Source of the DNA: Candidatus Omnitrophota bacterium | GTDB taxonomy: Bacteria; Omnitrophota; Gorgyraeia; Zapsychrales; Zapsychraceae | Direction of reading: 5' to 3' | Length of the DNA stretch: 55,482 nucleotides | NCBI GenBank assembly: GCA_018062515.1 | Contig: JAGOSC010000008.1 | Coordinates: forward strand, 1-55,482 | Shown: piece by piece, positions 26,051-35,298 of the stretch | How positions within the stretch are numbered: the first letter of the stretch is position 1 | Layout: every line of letters starts with the position of its first letter | Position numbers and translations under genes: made by a program | The notes under the pieces: model-generated | What the model was told of the DNA's origin: nothing | The model's database searches: none | The model's input: only the letters and a program-made list of their open reading frames with translations

Positions 26051-28399
26051 TTAATTAACTAATACAGGTGGTTCCACTATGCGCGCATTTTCTATACGAT
26101 TGACCACCAATTGGGCGATATTGGCGCCGACATCCCCTTGGTTAACCGGATAACAATATTGATCCACAAATTCTGGATCATATTTCGATGGTAATGTTCC
26201 TTGTTTGAAAGATTTAAGATGCATTTCCAAATCCTCTCTGTTTCTGACTATGTAAAATATTCTTTGAAGTTCTGAAACATATTCTTCGCGCAGTGAATAA
26301 AAATCCTTTAAGTACACAATAATTGGAATTTGCAGAATGATGGTCATTGGCAAGAGAATTGTTGCGTGATAATCAAGAATTATGAGACCATATTCATCAA
26401 TGATTTGTTCAACAGGAAACCCGGTTAAAATTTTGGTATTTTTTGCAGAATATTTTTTTAATAAACGTTGGAAATAAAAATCATTATCTTTTATACAAAC
26501 AACATGAAGTTTAATATCCATCTTTAACTGAAAATGTTTCACAAGCTGGATAATATCTTTGTTTACTTTAAGAAGATCTTTATCGCAACAATTAAATATC
26601 AGCTCTTTGTAACAGTTATAATTGAAATAAATTGGACAATACAAGACGGATTTTTTCTTAGCTGATGAGTTTTTAGCTTTCTTTTTCAGAAGACTTTGAT
26701 GTTTTTCATACAGCGTAATTGCGCCTAACGCGATGGAATCCATAAGGTTATTCCTAACGTAATACTCTTTTTCTTTTTTTGAATTTAAGACTTTGAAATG
26801 ATTTCCTAAACAATTCTGTTCGGCGTATTTACGGTATGGATTATCAAAGAATATCGTAGTTAAACCATGCTGAAAACTAATCACCGGGATATTTCTACGA
26901 TTTGCATAGAACGTGAAATATTGTTCAATAACCCCATTCGATCCTGCCGCATATAACAACACTTTAGGATCATATCTGTTGAATAATTCTAGAACCTTAG
27001 AGGAAAATAAACTGAACTCGGTTATGACTTTCTCCCGATATTGTTTAAAGAGTTCAAACATTTGTGGCTCACACTCCTGGAACCACCTGTGTATAAACCC
27101 ACGGACTTTTTGGTCAAACTCCTGTTCATCCGCATTTAATTTCACAGCACGATGCTCAAATGTTAAAGCTTCCTTTATTGGATTAACAAAGTTATAACCT
27201 TTCAAGTGTCTTCTAAGTGGTTTTAAATCATAGCCATCTTGAATCACAAAAATGTTTTCTTTTTTCAAGTTGGGGTTTGTTTTGATTTCCTGTAATTTTA
27301 AAGTGAGTTTTCCCCTTATACGCTCGCAAAAATAAATCAACGATTGTTTTATTTTCTCATAAGTCCATGATGTTTTAAGTTTATCCGACACCCAGCAGCA
27401 TTCCGGATTAAGCATTTCCTTGAGAAATTTGATCTTTGAAACCTTTCCATAATATTTATCAAAAATCAGTCCCTTTTGTGAAAAATCTATATTAAACGCG
27501 AAATTCTCTTCTTTACAGTCAATACCAATTAAATAGACCTGATCATAATCCATTTTGATACCAGCGCATACTTTGTTTAAGTAATACATATCCACAAATA
27601 CTACCCAAAACCAATACATGTTACCTGTAAAAATCCATGGATACTTTAATTGATCTTTGAACATTTCATCCAGCTCGGAAAAAAAAATTTCGGATTCTTT
27701 CAAGAGTTTGATCAGTCCTTCACGAAATTCTTGTATTTCAAAAAAATCATCAAACGTTTTATATGATAAATTTCTTTCTTCCAAAGCCAGCATTGCTCCT
27801 GGAGTAACAGCAATGAATTCTGATTTCTCTAAAATTGTTGCCTCGACCTGATTGAGGTCGATGAAATCTAACAACAAAATCACTTTCTTAGGCATGATCT
27901 TGTTCTTCATAAGATCCCAATCTTTTTGATCGAATTCATACTCAATAATTCCATCTTTTTTCCCTATATTAATTTTTCTAAATGAAAACTTATCATATAT
28001 TCTTAAAGCTTTTTCATTTGTTGCTAAAACTTGAGTCTTAAGAATAGAAAAATTCATCTCATCAAAGAAAAGCGTCAATAATTTCTGCAAAATAGCTTTG
28101 CCTAAGCCTCGCCCGCGATTACTATAATCTGCTATGTAAAATCCCCAAGAAGAAGAACGTTTTTCCTCATCAACATCCGTCAAATAGACCATCCCAACCG
28201 GATTATTCTCAAGATAAACAATCCAGTATTTGTCTTTCTTCTGATTAAGGCTATCCAGCCAACTCTGATGCTGTTCCTCTGAAATCAGACTCTGATTGAT
28301 CATGTACCGGCGCACATCATCCTGGTTACGCCAATTTCGCACCTGCTTCTGCAGAGCAGGATCAACATCTAATATGTTTTTGAATTCCAATTTACTCAT
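26051..28399 (-). CDS. PseH-type GNAT acetyltransferase fused to a glycosyltransferase-like domain
   Basis: A 782-residue fusion. Residues 1-155 are a GNAT domain like PseH: QVRNWRNQDDVRRYM, then the acetyl-CoA loop SNRGRGLGKAILQKLL and TNEKALRIYDKFSF. PseH N-acetylates the C4 amine in pseudaminic acid synthesis. Residues about 170-782 are a distinct domain resembling surface-carbohydrate GT-B transferases: YAAGSNGVIEQYFTFYANRR, VISFQHGLTTIFFDNP (a conserved His), and a C-terminal nucleotide-binding-like part (IILDYHATILLPMTIILQ). It would supply the PseH step absent elsewhere in the Pse cluster and maybe also transfer the sugar. Continuity in one frame with no stop is direct; the function of the second half is inference. 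Confidence 0.75.
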   Translation of the reverse strand: MSKLEFKNILDVDPALQKQVRNWRNQDDVRRYMINQSLISEEQHQSWLDSLNQKKDKYWIVYLENNPVGMVYLTDVDEEKRSSSWGFYIADYSNRGRGLGKAILQKLLTLFFDEMNFSILKTQVLATNEKALRIYDKFSFRKINIGKKDGIIEYEFDQKDWDLMKNKIMPKKVILLLDFIDLNQVEATILEKSEFIAVTPGAMLALEERNLSYKTFDDFFEIQEFREGLIKLLKESEIFFSELDEMFKDQLKYPWIFTGNMYWFWVVFVDMYYLNKVCAGIKMDYDQVYLIGIDCKEENFAFNIDFSQKGLIFDKYYGKVSKIKFLKEMLNPECCWVSDKLKTSWTYEKIKQSLIYFCERIRGKLTLKLQEIKTNPNLKKENIFVIQDGYDLKPLRRHLKGYNFVNPIKEALTFEHRAVKLNADEQEFDQKVRGFIHRWFQECEPQMFELFKQYREKVITEFSLFSSKVLELFNRYDPKVLLYAAGSNGVIEQYFTFYANRRNIPVISFQHGLTTIFFDNPYRKYAEQNCLGNHFKVLNSKKEKEYYVRNNLMDSIALGAITLYEKHQSLLKKKAKNSSAKKKSVLYCPIYFNYNCYKELIFNCCDKDLLKVNKDIIQLVKHFQLKMDIKLHVVCIKDNDFYFQRLLKKYSAKNTKILTGFPVEQIIDEYGLIILDYHATILLPMTIILQIPIIVYLKDFYSLREEYVSELQRIFYIVRNREDLEMHLKSFKQGTLPSKYDPEFVDQYCYPVNQGDVGANIAQLVVNRIENARIVEPPVLVN

Positions 28400-29088
28400 A
28401 GTATTCTACGGATCAGTTGAAAAGCTTCAGCGTATTTGACACCTGTTTTCATCCCCCAGTTTTGAGCCACTAATTTTATTCCTTCGAGTGACCGCGGATG
28501 AGGATATTCACATAATTCCGATTCATACATAGCCATCGCTTTCAATTTACTGTCGATAAATTTACTGATATCCACAAAGGTATTGGGTGAAAACGTCAAT
28601 GGAAATCTCCATTCCGTCGACGACATCACTTCATATGAATAAAGCTCTTTAACCGTTTCGTCTTTCATTGGACGCGTTGCCGTCATTACCGCCCGAAACG
28701 TAACCAGATGATCAATATTCAAATCATGTTCATGATGGGTAAAAATGATGTCCGGCTTTATCTTTTTCTTTACTTCTTCAACTTCTTTCACGACATCCAA
28801 CAGATCTAATTGATCAAATCTATTATCCGGAAGATCGCGGATAAAAACATCCTGTACACCGATCAATGAATTCGCCTTTTTAATCTCTTTACGTAAGAGA
28901 TCAATTTCTTCCTTTTTGTGGGATACATCGCGTTTTTTGTCTCTAGACGTTTTGCCTTCTCCCAATATTAATGTGAATGCCTCGGCACCTTCTTTTACAA
29001 AACGCGCCACTGTACCAGCACAACCTAAAATTTCATCATCCGGATGAGCCGCGACAATTAAGATTCTATTGAAATTTTTCTTAGCCAT
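28396..29088 (-). CDS. PIG-L/LmbE-family deacetylase
   Basis: A 230-residue PIG-L-type Zn deacetylase: the metal-binding motif AAHPDDEILGCAG lies at about 12-24, and FTHHEHDLNIDH carries the second set of histidines. ATG 29088 has AGAGGA just upstream and starts 14 bp after the SDR stop; an ATG at 29163 would overlap it for 60 bp. It overlaps the PseH fusion start by ATGA. Family members remove N-acetyl groups from GlcNAc-type or mycothiol precursors. With an acetyltransferase domain and formyltransferase close by, it may open an amine that is then re-acylated. Confidence 0.88.
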   Translation of the reverse strand: MAKKNFNRILIVAAHPDDEILGCAGTVARFVKEGAEAFTLILGEGKTSRDKKRDVSHKKEEIDLLRKEIKKANSLIGVQDVFIRDLPDNRFDQLDLLDVVKEVEEVKKKIKPDIIFTHHEHDLNIDHLVTFRAVMTATRPMKDETVKELYSYEVMSSTEWRFPLTFSPNTFVDISKFIDSKLKAMAMYESELCEYPHPRSLEGIKLVAQNWGMKTGVKYAEAFQLIRRIL

Positions 29089-29102
29089 AATTTCCTCTTC
29101 TG

Positions 29103-29837
29103 TTAACGTCCACCCGTAATGTAAACCGTGTCGCCAGAAATATACGCTGCCCTTTCGGAACAAAGAAAAGCGATTATCTCAGCCACTTCTTCGGGAGTTC
29201 CGATTCGGCCCAACGGTGTTTGATCGATGATTTTTTTCAAACGTTCAGGACTGGAATGTTTGCGTTGAAAATCTGTATCAATGGCACTTGGGGCGACACC
29301 AACCACTCGAATACCATACTTCCCTAATTCACGCGCCCAGCCCACGGTGAGCGTGTCAACGGCGGCCTTGCTCACGCCATAATGCAATGAATCGCCCGCG
29401 CCGCTCGAGCGTCCAGCGATGGATGATACATTCACAATCACCGGGGATTTGGATTTCTTTAAAAGCGGTAAAAATATTTTTGTTGCCCGCAAGGTTGAAA
29501 AAACATTGATTTGAAAAGCGTCGTTCCATAACTGCTCGTCGGATTCTTCAAAAGATGACCTTCGCAATACATCGCCCACATTATTCACTAAAATATCCAA
29601 TGATTTGGTTTCTTTCTGAATGTTTTTAAATAGAACCGGATAAGAATCAGGATCGACGGCATCGGATGCAACACCTTGGACAAAATATTTATTCTTTTTG
29701 CCCCATGACAAAAGGCCTTTAACCGCGTCGTCATTCTTTCGAAAAGTAAAGAAAACTTTGTTTCTCGCACTAGCTAATTTCTTTACAACTTCCCGGCCAA
29801 TGCCTTTGCTTCCGCCGGTGACTAATACTGTTTTCAT
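29103..29837 (-). CDS. Short-chain dehydrogenase/reductase
   Basis: A 244-residue classical SDR. The NAD(P) motif is VTGGSKGIGREVVKKL, NNVGDVL is the NAG-type motif, the catalytic Ser lies in VNVSSIAGRSS, and YGVSKAAVDTLTVGWARELG carries the Tyr and Lys. FabG-like fatty acid reductases share this form, but the surroundings are sugar genes, so oxidation or reduction of a sugar hydroxyl/keto group is more likely. It overlaps the upstream APH-fold gene by ATGA and precedes the PIG-L gene. Confidence 0.88.
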   Translation of the reverse strand: MKTVLVTGGSKGIGREVVKKLASARNKVFFTFRKNDDAVKGLLSWGKKNKYFVQGVASDAVDPDSYPVLFKNIQKETKSLDILVNNVGDVLRRSSFEESDEQLWNDAFQINVFSTLRATKIFLPLLKKSKSPVIVNVSSIAGRSSGAGDSLHYGVSKAAVDTLTVGWARELGKYGIRVVGVAPSAIDTDFQRKHSSPERLKKIIDQTPLGRIGTPEEVAEIIAFLCSERAAYISGDTVYITGGR

Positions 29838-30955
29838 GCGTGCATCTCCTCGCTTAAATGATTCGCAAACATTAACGCTTGCAAGTAAAGAAAAATGCTT
29901 TTATTCCGAAACTCTGTGATCCGTCCGTCGATGAATTCGATTTCTTCCCGGTAATTCGCCGACACACCGCGCATCAAACAATACAAAAAACAAAGTTTAA
30001 GCCGATTAAGCAAATGCCCTTTTTTATAACGAGAATCCATTTCAGCCATCACGAGGCCGTCTTTTTCATAGAACGAACAAAACAACCGTTGATAATTCTG
30101 GTGCACCGCTTCCGGCCAGAGGCTACGCACACGGAATTCCACCGGTGTTTCAGCCGACGGTAAAAAGACTTTAGAAAAGTTGATATATTGAATGTAATCG
30201 GCGGTGTCGTGGGGAAAGGAATACAAAAAGCGCGCGATGCCAAATAGCGGATCGCAATCTCCAATACTGATGTCCGGATCAATGACTTTGAATTCTTCGA
30301 TATTTTCGCTTTCTCCGAGGATCACATTATCCCCGTGAAAATTCCAATGGCCCAATGCGGAGATAAATGACGGCTGGGCATTAAGATCATTAAAAATTTT
30401 GGAATGAAAAATTATATCCAATGTTTTGGCAAATGATTGATAGGACTGCCCGTTGATAATAATTTCATTAAGCTCACACAGATAAGAAATATTTTTCAAT
30501 TTGGTAAAACGATTGAGCTCTGATTGTACGGCCTGTTTTAAAAAATCCCCGGATTTTTTGTCCCATTCAGGCAGGAAATGATGTTCGGCCACCATGTCGG
30601 TCAAAATGGTGATGATCTTTTGAAACGTTTTTGATAATTTCTCTGGCTCAAAAAGATTCGTTTGGATGTAATGCGAAAAGGTCATCCCAGGAAAACACGT
30701 CTGGGTATAAAAACCCATACCTTTATAAATACCGCTTTTGAATTCTCCGCTTTCGTAGATTTCCGGAAGGCGTTCTTTCATTGACGGATAATTCTGACGC
30801 AATGCGTTGATTCGGTTTACTTCTTCCGCGAGCTTATCATTGCTTTGACGCGCGATCTTGTAAATATATTTCCTCCCCACCTCTTCCGACGAGAAAATCA
30901 AATATTTGTCTGAACTTTTTAAGACCTTCATACTATGGTGCAAATCAACTTTCAT
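29834..30955 (-). CDS. Aminoglycoside phosphotransferase-fold kinase
   Basis: A 373-residue protein with kinase-like features of the APH/choline-kinase fold. The catalytic loop is WNFHGDNVILG (His207, Asp209, Asn210) and the metal-binding motif VIDPDISIGDCDPLF (Asp226 or Asp228) replaces the usual DFG or DPD. Lys33 of KYIYKIA would be the phosphate-contacting lysine. AGAGGA precedes the ATG. The substrate cannot be told. It belongs to a tight five-gene block (SDR, deacetylase, GAPDH-fold protein, ATP-grasp) between the two nonulosonate synthase regions. It is a confident fold call with no functional assignment. Confidence 0.72.
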   Translation of the reverse strand: MKVDLHHSMKVLKSSDKYLIFSSEEVGRKYIYKIARQSNDKLAEEVNRINALRQNYPSMKERLPEIYESGEFKSGIYKGMGFYTQTCFPGMTFSHYIQTNLFEPEKLSKTFQKIITILTDMVAEHHFLPEWDKKSGDFLKQAVQSELNRFTKLKNISYLCELNEIIINGQSYQSFAKTLDIIFHSKIFNDLNAQPSFISALGHWNFHGDNVILGESENIEEFKVIDPDISIGDCDPLFGIARFLYSFPHDTADYIQYINFSKVFLPSAETPVEFRVRSLWPEAVHQNYQRLFCSFYEKDGLVMAEMDSRYKKGHLLNRLKLCFLYCLMRGVSANYREEIEFIDGRITEFRNKSIFLYLQALMFANHLSEEMHA

Positions 30956-30957
30956 AT

Positions 30958-32136
30958 CTATTCCTCTTTTACTGTAGAAGATTGAAAAATCTTCGGTTGT
31001 TTTCCAGAAGACAGATAACTGGCCAAATTCAAAACGCTACGGCAATAACCGCGGACATTGTGGACATAAGCTTGGACAATAAGTTCACTCACCGGAACAG
31101 ACCCTTGTTGTGCTGTTTTAAAAGGATCGTCGTAAAATCTTAAAAACCGTTCGCTGGCCAAAACGATCGCCGAAGATTCGCTCATTTCAAAACCCCGGCT
31201 TCCTAGCGGAATATGAGCCATGCGTAAAGTATCGGGAAAACGCTGAGCCGTGCGGTCAAAAGATTGCACAACAGCGTCGCGTGTTAAACGATTTTTCCCT
31301 GATATCGTGTAACGGAAAAAGAAACGGGTGATTTGATATCCCGGCGGCTGGGTCAATGTTCTTAAAGAAATCGTGTTAATATTATTGGCTGACGGAAACA
31401 AAATTTTCATAGACATTTCCACTTGAGAAAAACTCGGGCGAAAATTATCACGCGGGTCTTGATTGCGCGCCTCGATGGATTTGGTCCCCAATCTTCCCGT
31501 CGGAGTATCAGGATGGATGATATCCACTTCCATGCCTAATATTTCAAACGTTTTAAATTTAGATTCTTCGGCCAATTCTAACAGCGCCCGCAAAGGACCA
31601 TGCCAGCCGTTGCTTTGGCAAGAACCGACACAAAATGTTTTCTCCCTCTTCGCTGGTTGCGGCGGATTAGGCAGAAAACGTTCCGGAAGATCAATTAAAT
31701 TAGCGTATAAAGCTGGGATCTGTTTAGCCTCGGAAACGCCGATCACGTATTTTGCGATCGTTTCAAAACGTTTAATGATTTTGTCCTCACCAATTTCTTT
31801 CTTCGACGTGGCAAAAATACAAACATCAAACTTTTCCTTAAATTGATTCAAGTCGAAATCATGGCTGTTTCCCCAAAATATTTTTACGGTGAAACCCGAA
31901 AGAATTAACGCGTCCTTTTCATAATCCATTATGATTTTATCCAGCATGTGCGGCTGCGCCAAGACAATGCGGGCATACAAAGAATCCAGCGGTTTGAGCT
32001 GAGGATGTTTGGGATCTCCCGAAATGGTATGCGTCAAAATGGCTGTAATCGCAAATCCATCACGCTTAGGATCATTCATGCTCAGCAATGTTGCGCCGAT
32101 TTCTGCTCCGCATCCGACGAGTAAAACCTTTTTCAT
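30958..32136 (-). CDS. Divergent GAPDH-fold dehydrogenase
   Basis: A 392-residue protein that I assign to the GAPDH fold from remote motifs. A Rossmann start VLLVGCGAEIGATLL; a CATG-like segment FATSKKEIG followed by VIGVSEAKQIPALYANL; the nucleophile segment FCVGSCQSNGWHGPLRALLE with Cys173, matching SCTTN; His208 in DIIHPDTPTGRLG, 35 residues later, matching the GAPDH catalytic His; and a C-terminal VHNVRGYCRSVLNLASYL, like the NExGYS region. GAPDH enzymes oxidise aldehydes to acyl phosphates or reduce them back. With ATP-grasp and kinase neighbours, reduction of an activated carboxylate is possible. It overlaps the ATP-grasp gene by ATGA. Function unknown. Confidence 0.68.
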   Translation of the reverse strand: MKKVLLVGCGAEIGATLLSMNDPKRDGFAITAILTHTISGDPKHPQLKPLDSLYARIVLAQPHMLDKIIMDYEKDALILSGFTVKIFWGNSHDFDLNQFKEKFDVCIFATSKKEIGEDKIIKRFETIAKYVIGVSEAKQIPALYANLIDLPERFLPNPPQPAKREKTFCVGSCQSNGWHGPLRALLELAEESKFKTFEILGMEVDIIHPDTPTGRLGTKSIEARNQDPRDNFRPSFSQVEMSMKILFPSANNINTISLRTLTQPPGYQITRFFFRYTISGKNRLTRDAVVQSFDRTAQRFPDTLRMAHIPLGSRGFEMSESSAIVLASERFLRFYDDPFKTAQQGSVPVSELIVQAYVHNVRGYCRSVLNLASYLSSGKQPKIFQSSTVKEE

Positions 32137-33206
32137 GGCCGTTCTCCCTGGTTATGCACTTTCTCAATATGGTTATAAGGCCTAAGTCGTATCCCGTCTT
32201 TGACCTTGTATTGAACACGCGGTAAATCAAAAAGAATTCTCACCAACTGCGCCGGAACATTGGCGCCAGCAGCAAAAGACGCACCGACCGAACCGCTTAA
32301 ACGACAACTCGCGTCGAGCAAACGCGGCGTTCCGTCTTTTTCAATCGCGATATCGTAATCACACGGCCCATGCACACCAAACGCCCGACAAATATCCTTC
32401 ACATACTGAACAACATTTTTCTTTAAATAAATCTGACAACCCTGGTTAAATGGCGACAAGGGATTAGAATATTCTCTTAATCGGGGAATCACGATGACGG
32501 CTTTTCCTTGATCGACCACACAATCAATGTCACAAACCTTATGTCCGTAAAAAGGGACCGCTATGAGATTTGTAAACGGCAGATTTCCTTTTTTCATATA
32601 ATCACAAATAACGTCCAGGGAACCAGTGCCGCAAGCACGGTCCTCCAAGAGAGGCTGATATGTTTTTACATTTTCATCCAAGATAAAAACAGTCTTAGAC
32701 CCGCTTCCCGATCTTTGTTTAAGAACAACTGGCTTTTTAGGATAATTTAAAGCCTTTAGTGCCGACGAAACATCACCAAAACTTTCCACCAAAAAAAACG
32801 GTCCCGTCGATACTCCCTTTTTTTTCAAGACATCCAGCATCTTAAATTTGTCCGTCATCAAATCCACTAATTCAAATTCACCGACTGATATTTTGACATC
32901 TAAATCCTCAAAATCCCTTTTGTATTGCGATAAAACCCGGGATTCCTGTTCAGAAAACGGAATAACAGCGTCGATGTCATGTTGACGGCAGATCTTTTTT
33001 ATTTGGTTAATATATTTTTGCGGATCCTGGGAGGCAAAAGAAACAGGTTCAAAAGCATCGACCAGAAAACGTCCAGAAGAATCGGGATTAGCATCAACAC
33101 CGACGATATAAACGGAAAAATCATCCGCCGATCTTAGAGCCGTGATTAAATCGTACATATAATGGCCGCCCACGCAGGTAATACATATTTTCAATCTTTT
33201 TTTCAT
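32133..33206 (-). CDS. ATP-grasp domain protein
   Basis: A 357-residue ATP-grasp protein, carbamoyl-phosphate-synthase-like. The preATP-grasp Rossmann region (1-110) has VDANPDSSGRFLVDAF; the ATP-grasp part has VVLKQRSGSGSKTVFIL with the nucleotide-binding lysine, and DYDIAIEKDGTPRLLDASCR with acidic metal ligands. The family ligates a carboxylate to an amine or thiol through an acyl phosphate. It is the first of a tight block, 62 bp after the PseI stop, with an AGAG-type site before its ATG. Substrates could be a sugar acid plus amine, or a peptide-like decoration. No exact role. Confidence 0.78.
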   Translation of the reverse strand: MKKRLKICITCVGGHYMYDLITALRSADDFSVYIVGVDANPDSSGRFLVDAFEPVSFASQDPQKYINQIKKICRQHDIDAVIPFSEQESRVLSQYKRDFEDLDVKISVGEFELVDLMTDKFKMLDVLKKKGVSTGPFFLVESFGDVSSALKALNYPKKPVVLKQRSGSGSKTVFILDENVKTYQPLLEDRACGTGSLDVICDYMKKGNLPFTNLIAVPFYGHKVCDIDCVVDQGKAVIVIPRLREYSNPLSPFNQGCQIYLKKNVVQYVKDICRAFGVHGPCDYDIAIEKDGTPRLLDASCRLSGSVGASFAAGANVPAQLVRILFDLPRVQYKVKDGIRLRPYNHIEKVHNQGERP

Positions 33207-33270
33207 TTGGCACTCTATGTTGTTAATGTCCTATTATTCCATCATGGACCAAGGACGAATTCTTATATTT

Positions 33271-34284
33271 TTAAATCCTTTGAGTGATAACGGCATCCGT
33301 CGAATAATCATACACAGCTCTTTGTCCCAAAAGTCTTTCATAATATCCGGGATGATATCCTTTTCCATTCAACGGCCTTTTGACCGTCACATTCTTTTCT
33401 GAAAAAACTTCATTTTTCTTAATATCTTTGGCGGCAACAATAACTCGTTGTAATGTCTTCCTCTTCTCGATTTCCTGCGCTACAGGTTTTTTGTCAAATG
33501 TTCCCATGGCCTGTTCTACATTGCGAATGGCTCGCACCATTTCTGTTAATTCTTTTGGAGAAGACGAAAAATGATGATCCGGCCCAGCCATCGTGGGATC
33601 CAAAGTATAATGTTTTTCAATAATGCACGCGCCTAGCGCCACCGCAGCGACGGCACAATGAATTCCATTTGAATGATCTGAGAAACCAACCGGCCGACCA
33701 TATTTTTCTTGTAAGCCCTTAATCGTGTTTAAATTTACGTCTTCATATGGAGTAGGATACAACGCTGTGCATTGAAGAATAGCCAGTTCCCGATTGCCGT
33801 GTTTGGTCAAATATGCCACAGCTTCCGTCACTTCTTTTATCGTGCTCAAACCGCAAGACATAAGAATAGGTTTCTTGATTTTGGCCATAGCTTTAAGTAA
33901 TGGAAAATTGGTGACATTGCTCGACGATACTTTATTAGCGGCCAGATCAAATTCCTTCGATAGATAAACATCTTGCGGACAGGGAAACGAAGCAAAAATA
34001 TCCAATCCGTAATTTTTAGCTCGAGAAATAATCGTTTGCCAATTCTTTAATGACAATTCCACATCCTTGAAAATCTTATACGACTCTGTATTCTTCACAT
34101 AGCTTTTGGCCGCATAAACAATCTGAATCTTCACGGCATCCACACCGCTCTTTTTAGCGACGTCCACCATCTTAAGGGCTGTCGATAAACGGCCGTTATG
34201 GTTGATTCCCATTTCAGCAATAATATAAACCGGACAACCTGGGCCTACTTTTTTTCCATTAATGAGAAGATGTTTGCTTTTCAT
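33271..34284 (-). CDS. pseI: Pseudaminic acid synthase
   Basis: A 337-residue NeuB-family enzyme next to PseG, which fixes its role as PseI: PEP plus 2,4-diacetamido-2,4,6-trideoxy-L-altrose gives pseudaminic acid. The barrel starts VYIIAEMGINHNGRLSTAL; GVDAVKIQIVY, VGFSDHSNG and IIEKHYTLD follow, and the SAF domain IVAAKDIKKNEVFSEKNVTVKRPL closes the protein. The ATG at 34284 is preferred because MKSKHLLI fits the family start and an A-rich GAAAG site precedes it; a start at 34335 would overlap the PseG gene by 77 bp. With the present choice the overlap is 26 bp. Confidence 0.9.
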   Translation of the reverse strand: MKSKHLLINGKKVGPGCPVYIIAEMGINHNGRLSTALKMVDVAKKSGVDAVKIQIVYAAKSYVKNTESYKIFKDVELSLKNWQTIISRAKNYGLDIFASFPCPQDVYLSKEFDLAANKVSSSNVTNFPLLKAMAKIKKPILMSCGLSTIKEVTEAVAYLTKHGNRELAILQCTALYPTPYEDVNLNTIKGLQEKYGRPVGFSDHSNGIHCAVAAVALGACIIEKHYTLDPTMAGPDHHFSSSPKELTEMVRAIRNVEQAMGTFDKKPVAQEIEKRKTLQRVIVAAKDIKKNEVFSEKNVTVKRPLNGKGYHPGYYERLLGQRAVYDYSTDAVITQRI

Positions 34285-35278
34285 AAGCTTTTCTTTCTTT
34301 AAGAAATTTGACCACGCGCAAGGCTCCTTGACCATCCACCATATTCCGGCCTGTACTACTTCGATGTATTCGTTCTTTTTCCGACGACATCTGATTCAAG
34401 GCCTCACGAACACGTTGAATCAAATCTTGATAATGCCAATCACCCGCATGGATAAGAAATCCTCCCTTCGCAAAATGAGAAATGTTCAAATCCTGATTTT
34501 CGGCTGCGCTGATCGCAATCGTCGGGACACCCACGCGCGCCAATTCATACAATGTCTGTCCGCCAGTCGAAATCGCCAAATCAGACTTTTGCATCACCCT
34601 GCGCATTTCTTTAGCGCTTAAGTCTGTCCAAATTTCTGTATTCTTGTCCTTTATATCTTCAACGGCCATCAAATGCTTAGCTCCCCGTCCCAAAATCACA
34701 ATTTTGGACCATGCGCTAAACGGTTCTTCCTTGAATAGCGGGAGAATTTTTTCTGTCAAACGACGGCCATCGCATCCGCCGAACGTTAGCATGACTGTTT
34801 TAATTTTCTTAGCGACAGAATACGGTTGATCTATCCAAAACTCAGAACGCAAAATAGCATATTCAGCGCCCAGGAGATAGGTGCCATGACTATGTTCATC
34901 CTGAGGATAATTCAGCGATTTCGCCGCGACTGAACCATTTAAAACAATACCCGCGGGATAATCTAACCGTTTAAAATCATCGACGTAAACAGTGAAACAC
35001 ACTTGCGCAATGTCTTCCAACGTTTTCTTCGAACACAAATATGAATCAACAATGGCCAAATCAATGTTGGCTAATTCTAATTCCCAATTTTTGTTTTCTC
35101 TCCACGTTTCACAACGAAAAGGCTGTCCGGCCAAATACTGCTCAACATTTTTATCGCCTTGAACAACCAACTCAACTTCAAAACTCACTTTCTTTAACGC
35201 TTCAACCAACGCCAAACACCGCGTGACGTGCCCAAACCCAATCCCCTCTCCCCCTTCGGTAAAAATTTTGGCGTTCAT
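34259..35278 (-). CDS. pseG: UDP-2,4-diacetamido-2,4,6-trideoxy-beta-L-altropyranose hydrolase
   Basis: A 339-residue GT-B-fold hydrolase. The glycine-rich start MNAKIFTEGGEGIGFGHVTR places His17 as in C. jejuni PseG, where His17 acts as the catalytic base, and LTFGGCDGRRLTEKILPLF and ISTGGQTLYELARVGVPTIA form the nucleotide-binding half. It removes UDP from the C1 of the altrose intermediate, one step before PseI. ATG 35278 was chosen because AAGGAAATTTAT precedes it and the family begins at this residue; a TTG at 35296 is the longer alternative. PseG follows the aminotransferase gene by 20 bp and overlaps PseI. Confidence 0.92.
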   Translation of the reverse strand: MNAKIFTEGGEGIGFGHVTRCLALVEALKKVSFEVELVVQGDKNVEQYLAGQPFRCETWRENKNWELELANIDLAIVDSYLCSKKTLEDIAQVCFTVYVDDFKRLDYPAGIVLNGSVAAKSLNYPQDEHSHGTYLLGAEYAILRSEFWIDQPYSVAKKIKTVMLTFGGCDGRRLTEKILPLFKEEPFSAWSKIVILGRGAKHLMAVEDIKDKNTEIWTDLSAKEMRRVMQKSDLAISTGGQTLYELARVGVPTIAISAAENQDLNISHFAKGGFLIHAGDWHYQDLIQRVREALNQMSSEKERIHRSSTGRNMVDGQGALRVVKFLKERKAYEKQTSSH

Positions 35279-35298
35279 ATAAATTTCCTTACGCAATA

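Noticed and set aside
29103..29837. FabG (fatty acid reductase)
   Set aside because: Motifs fit the SDR fold in general, but no fatty acid genes are near; a sugar substrate is more likely.
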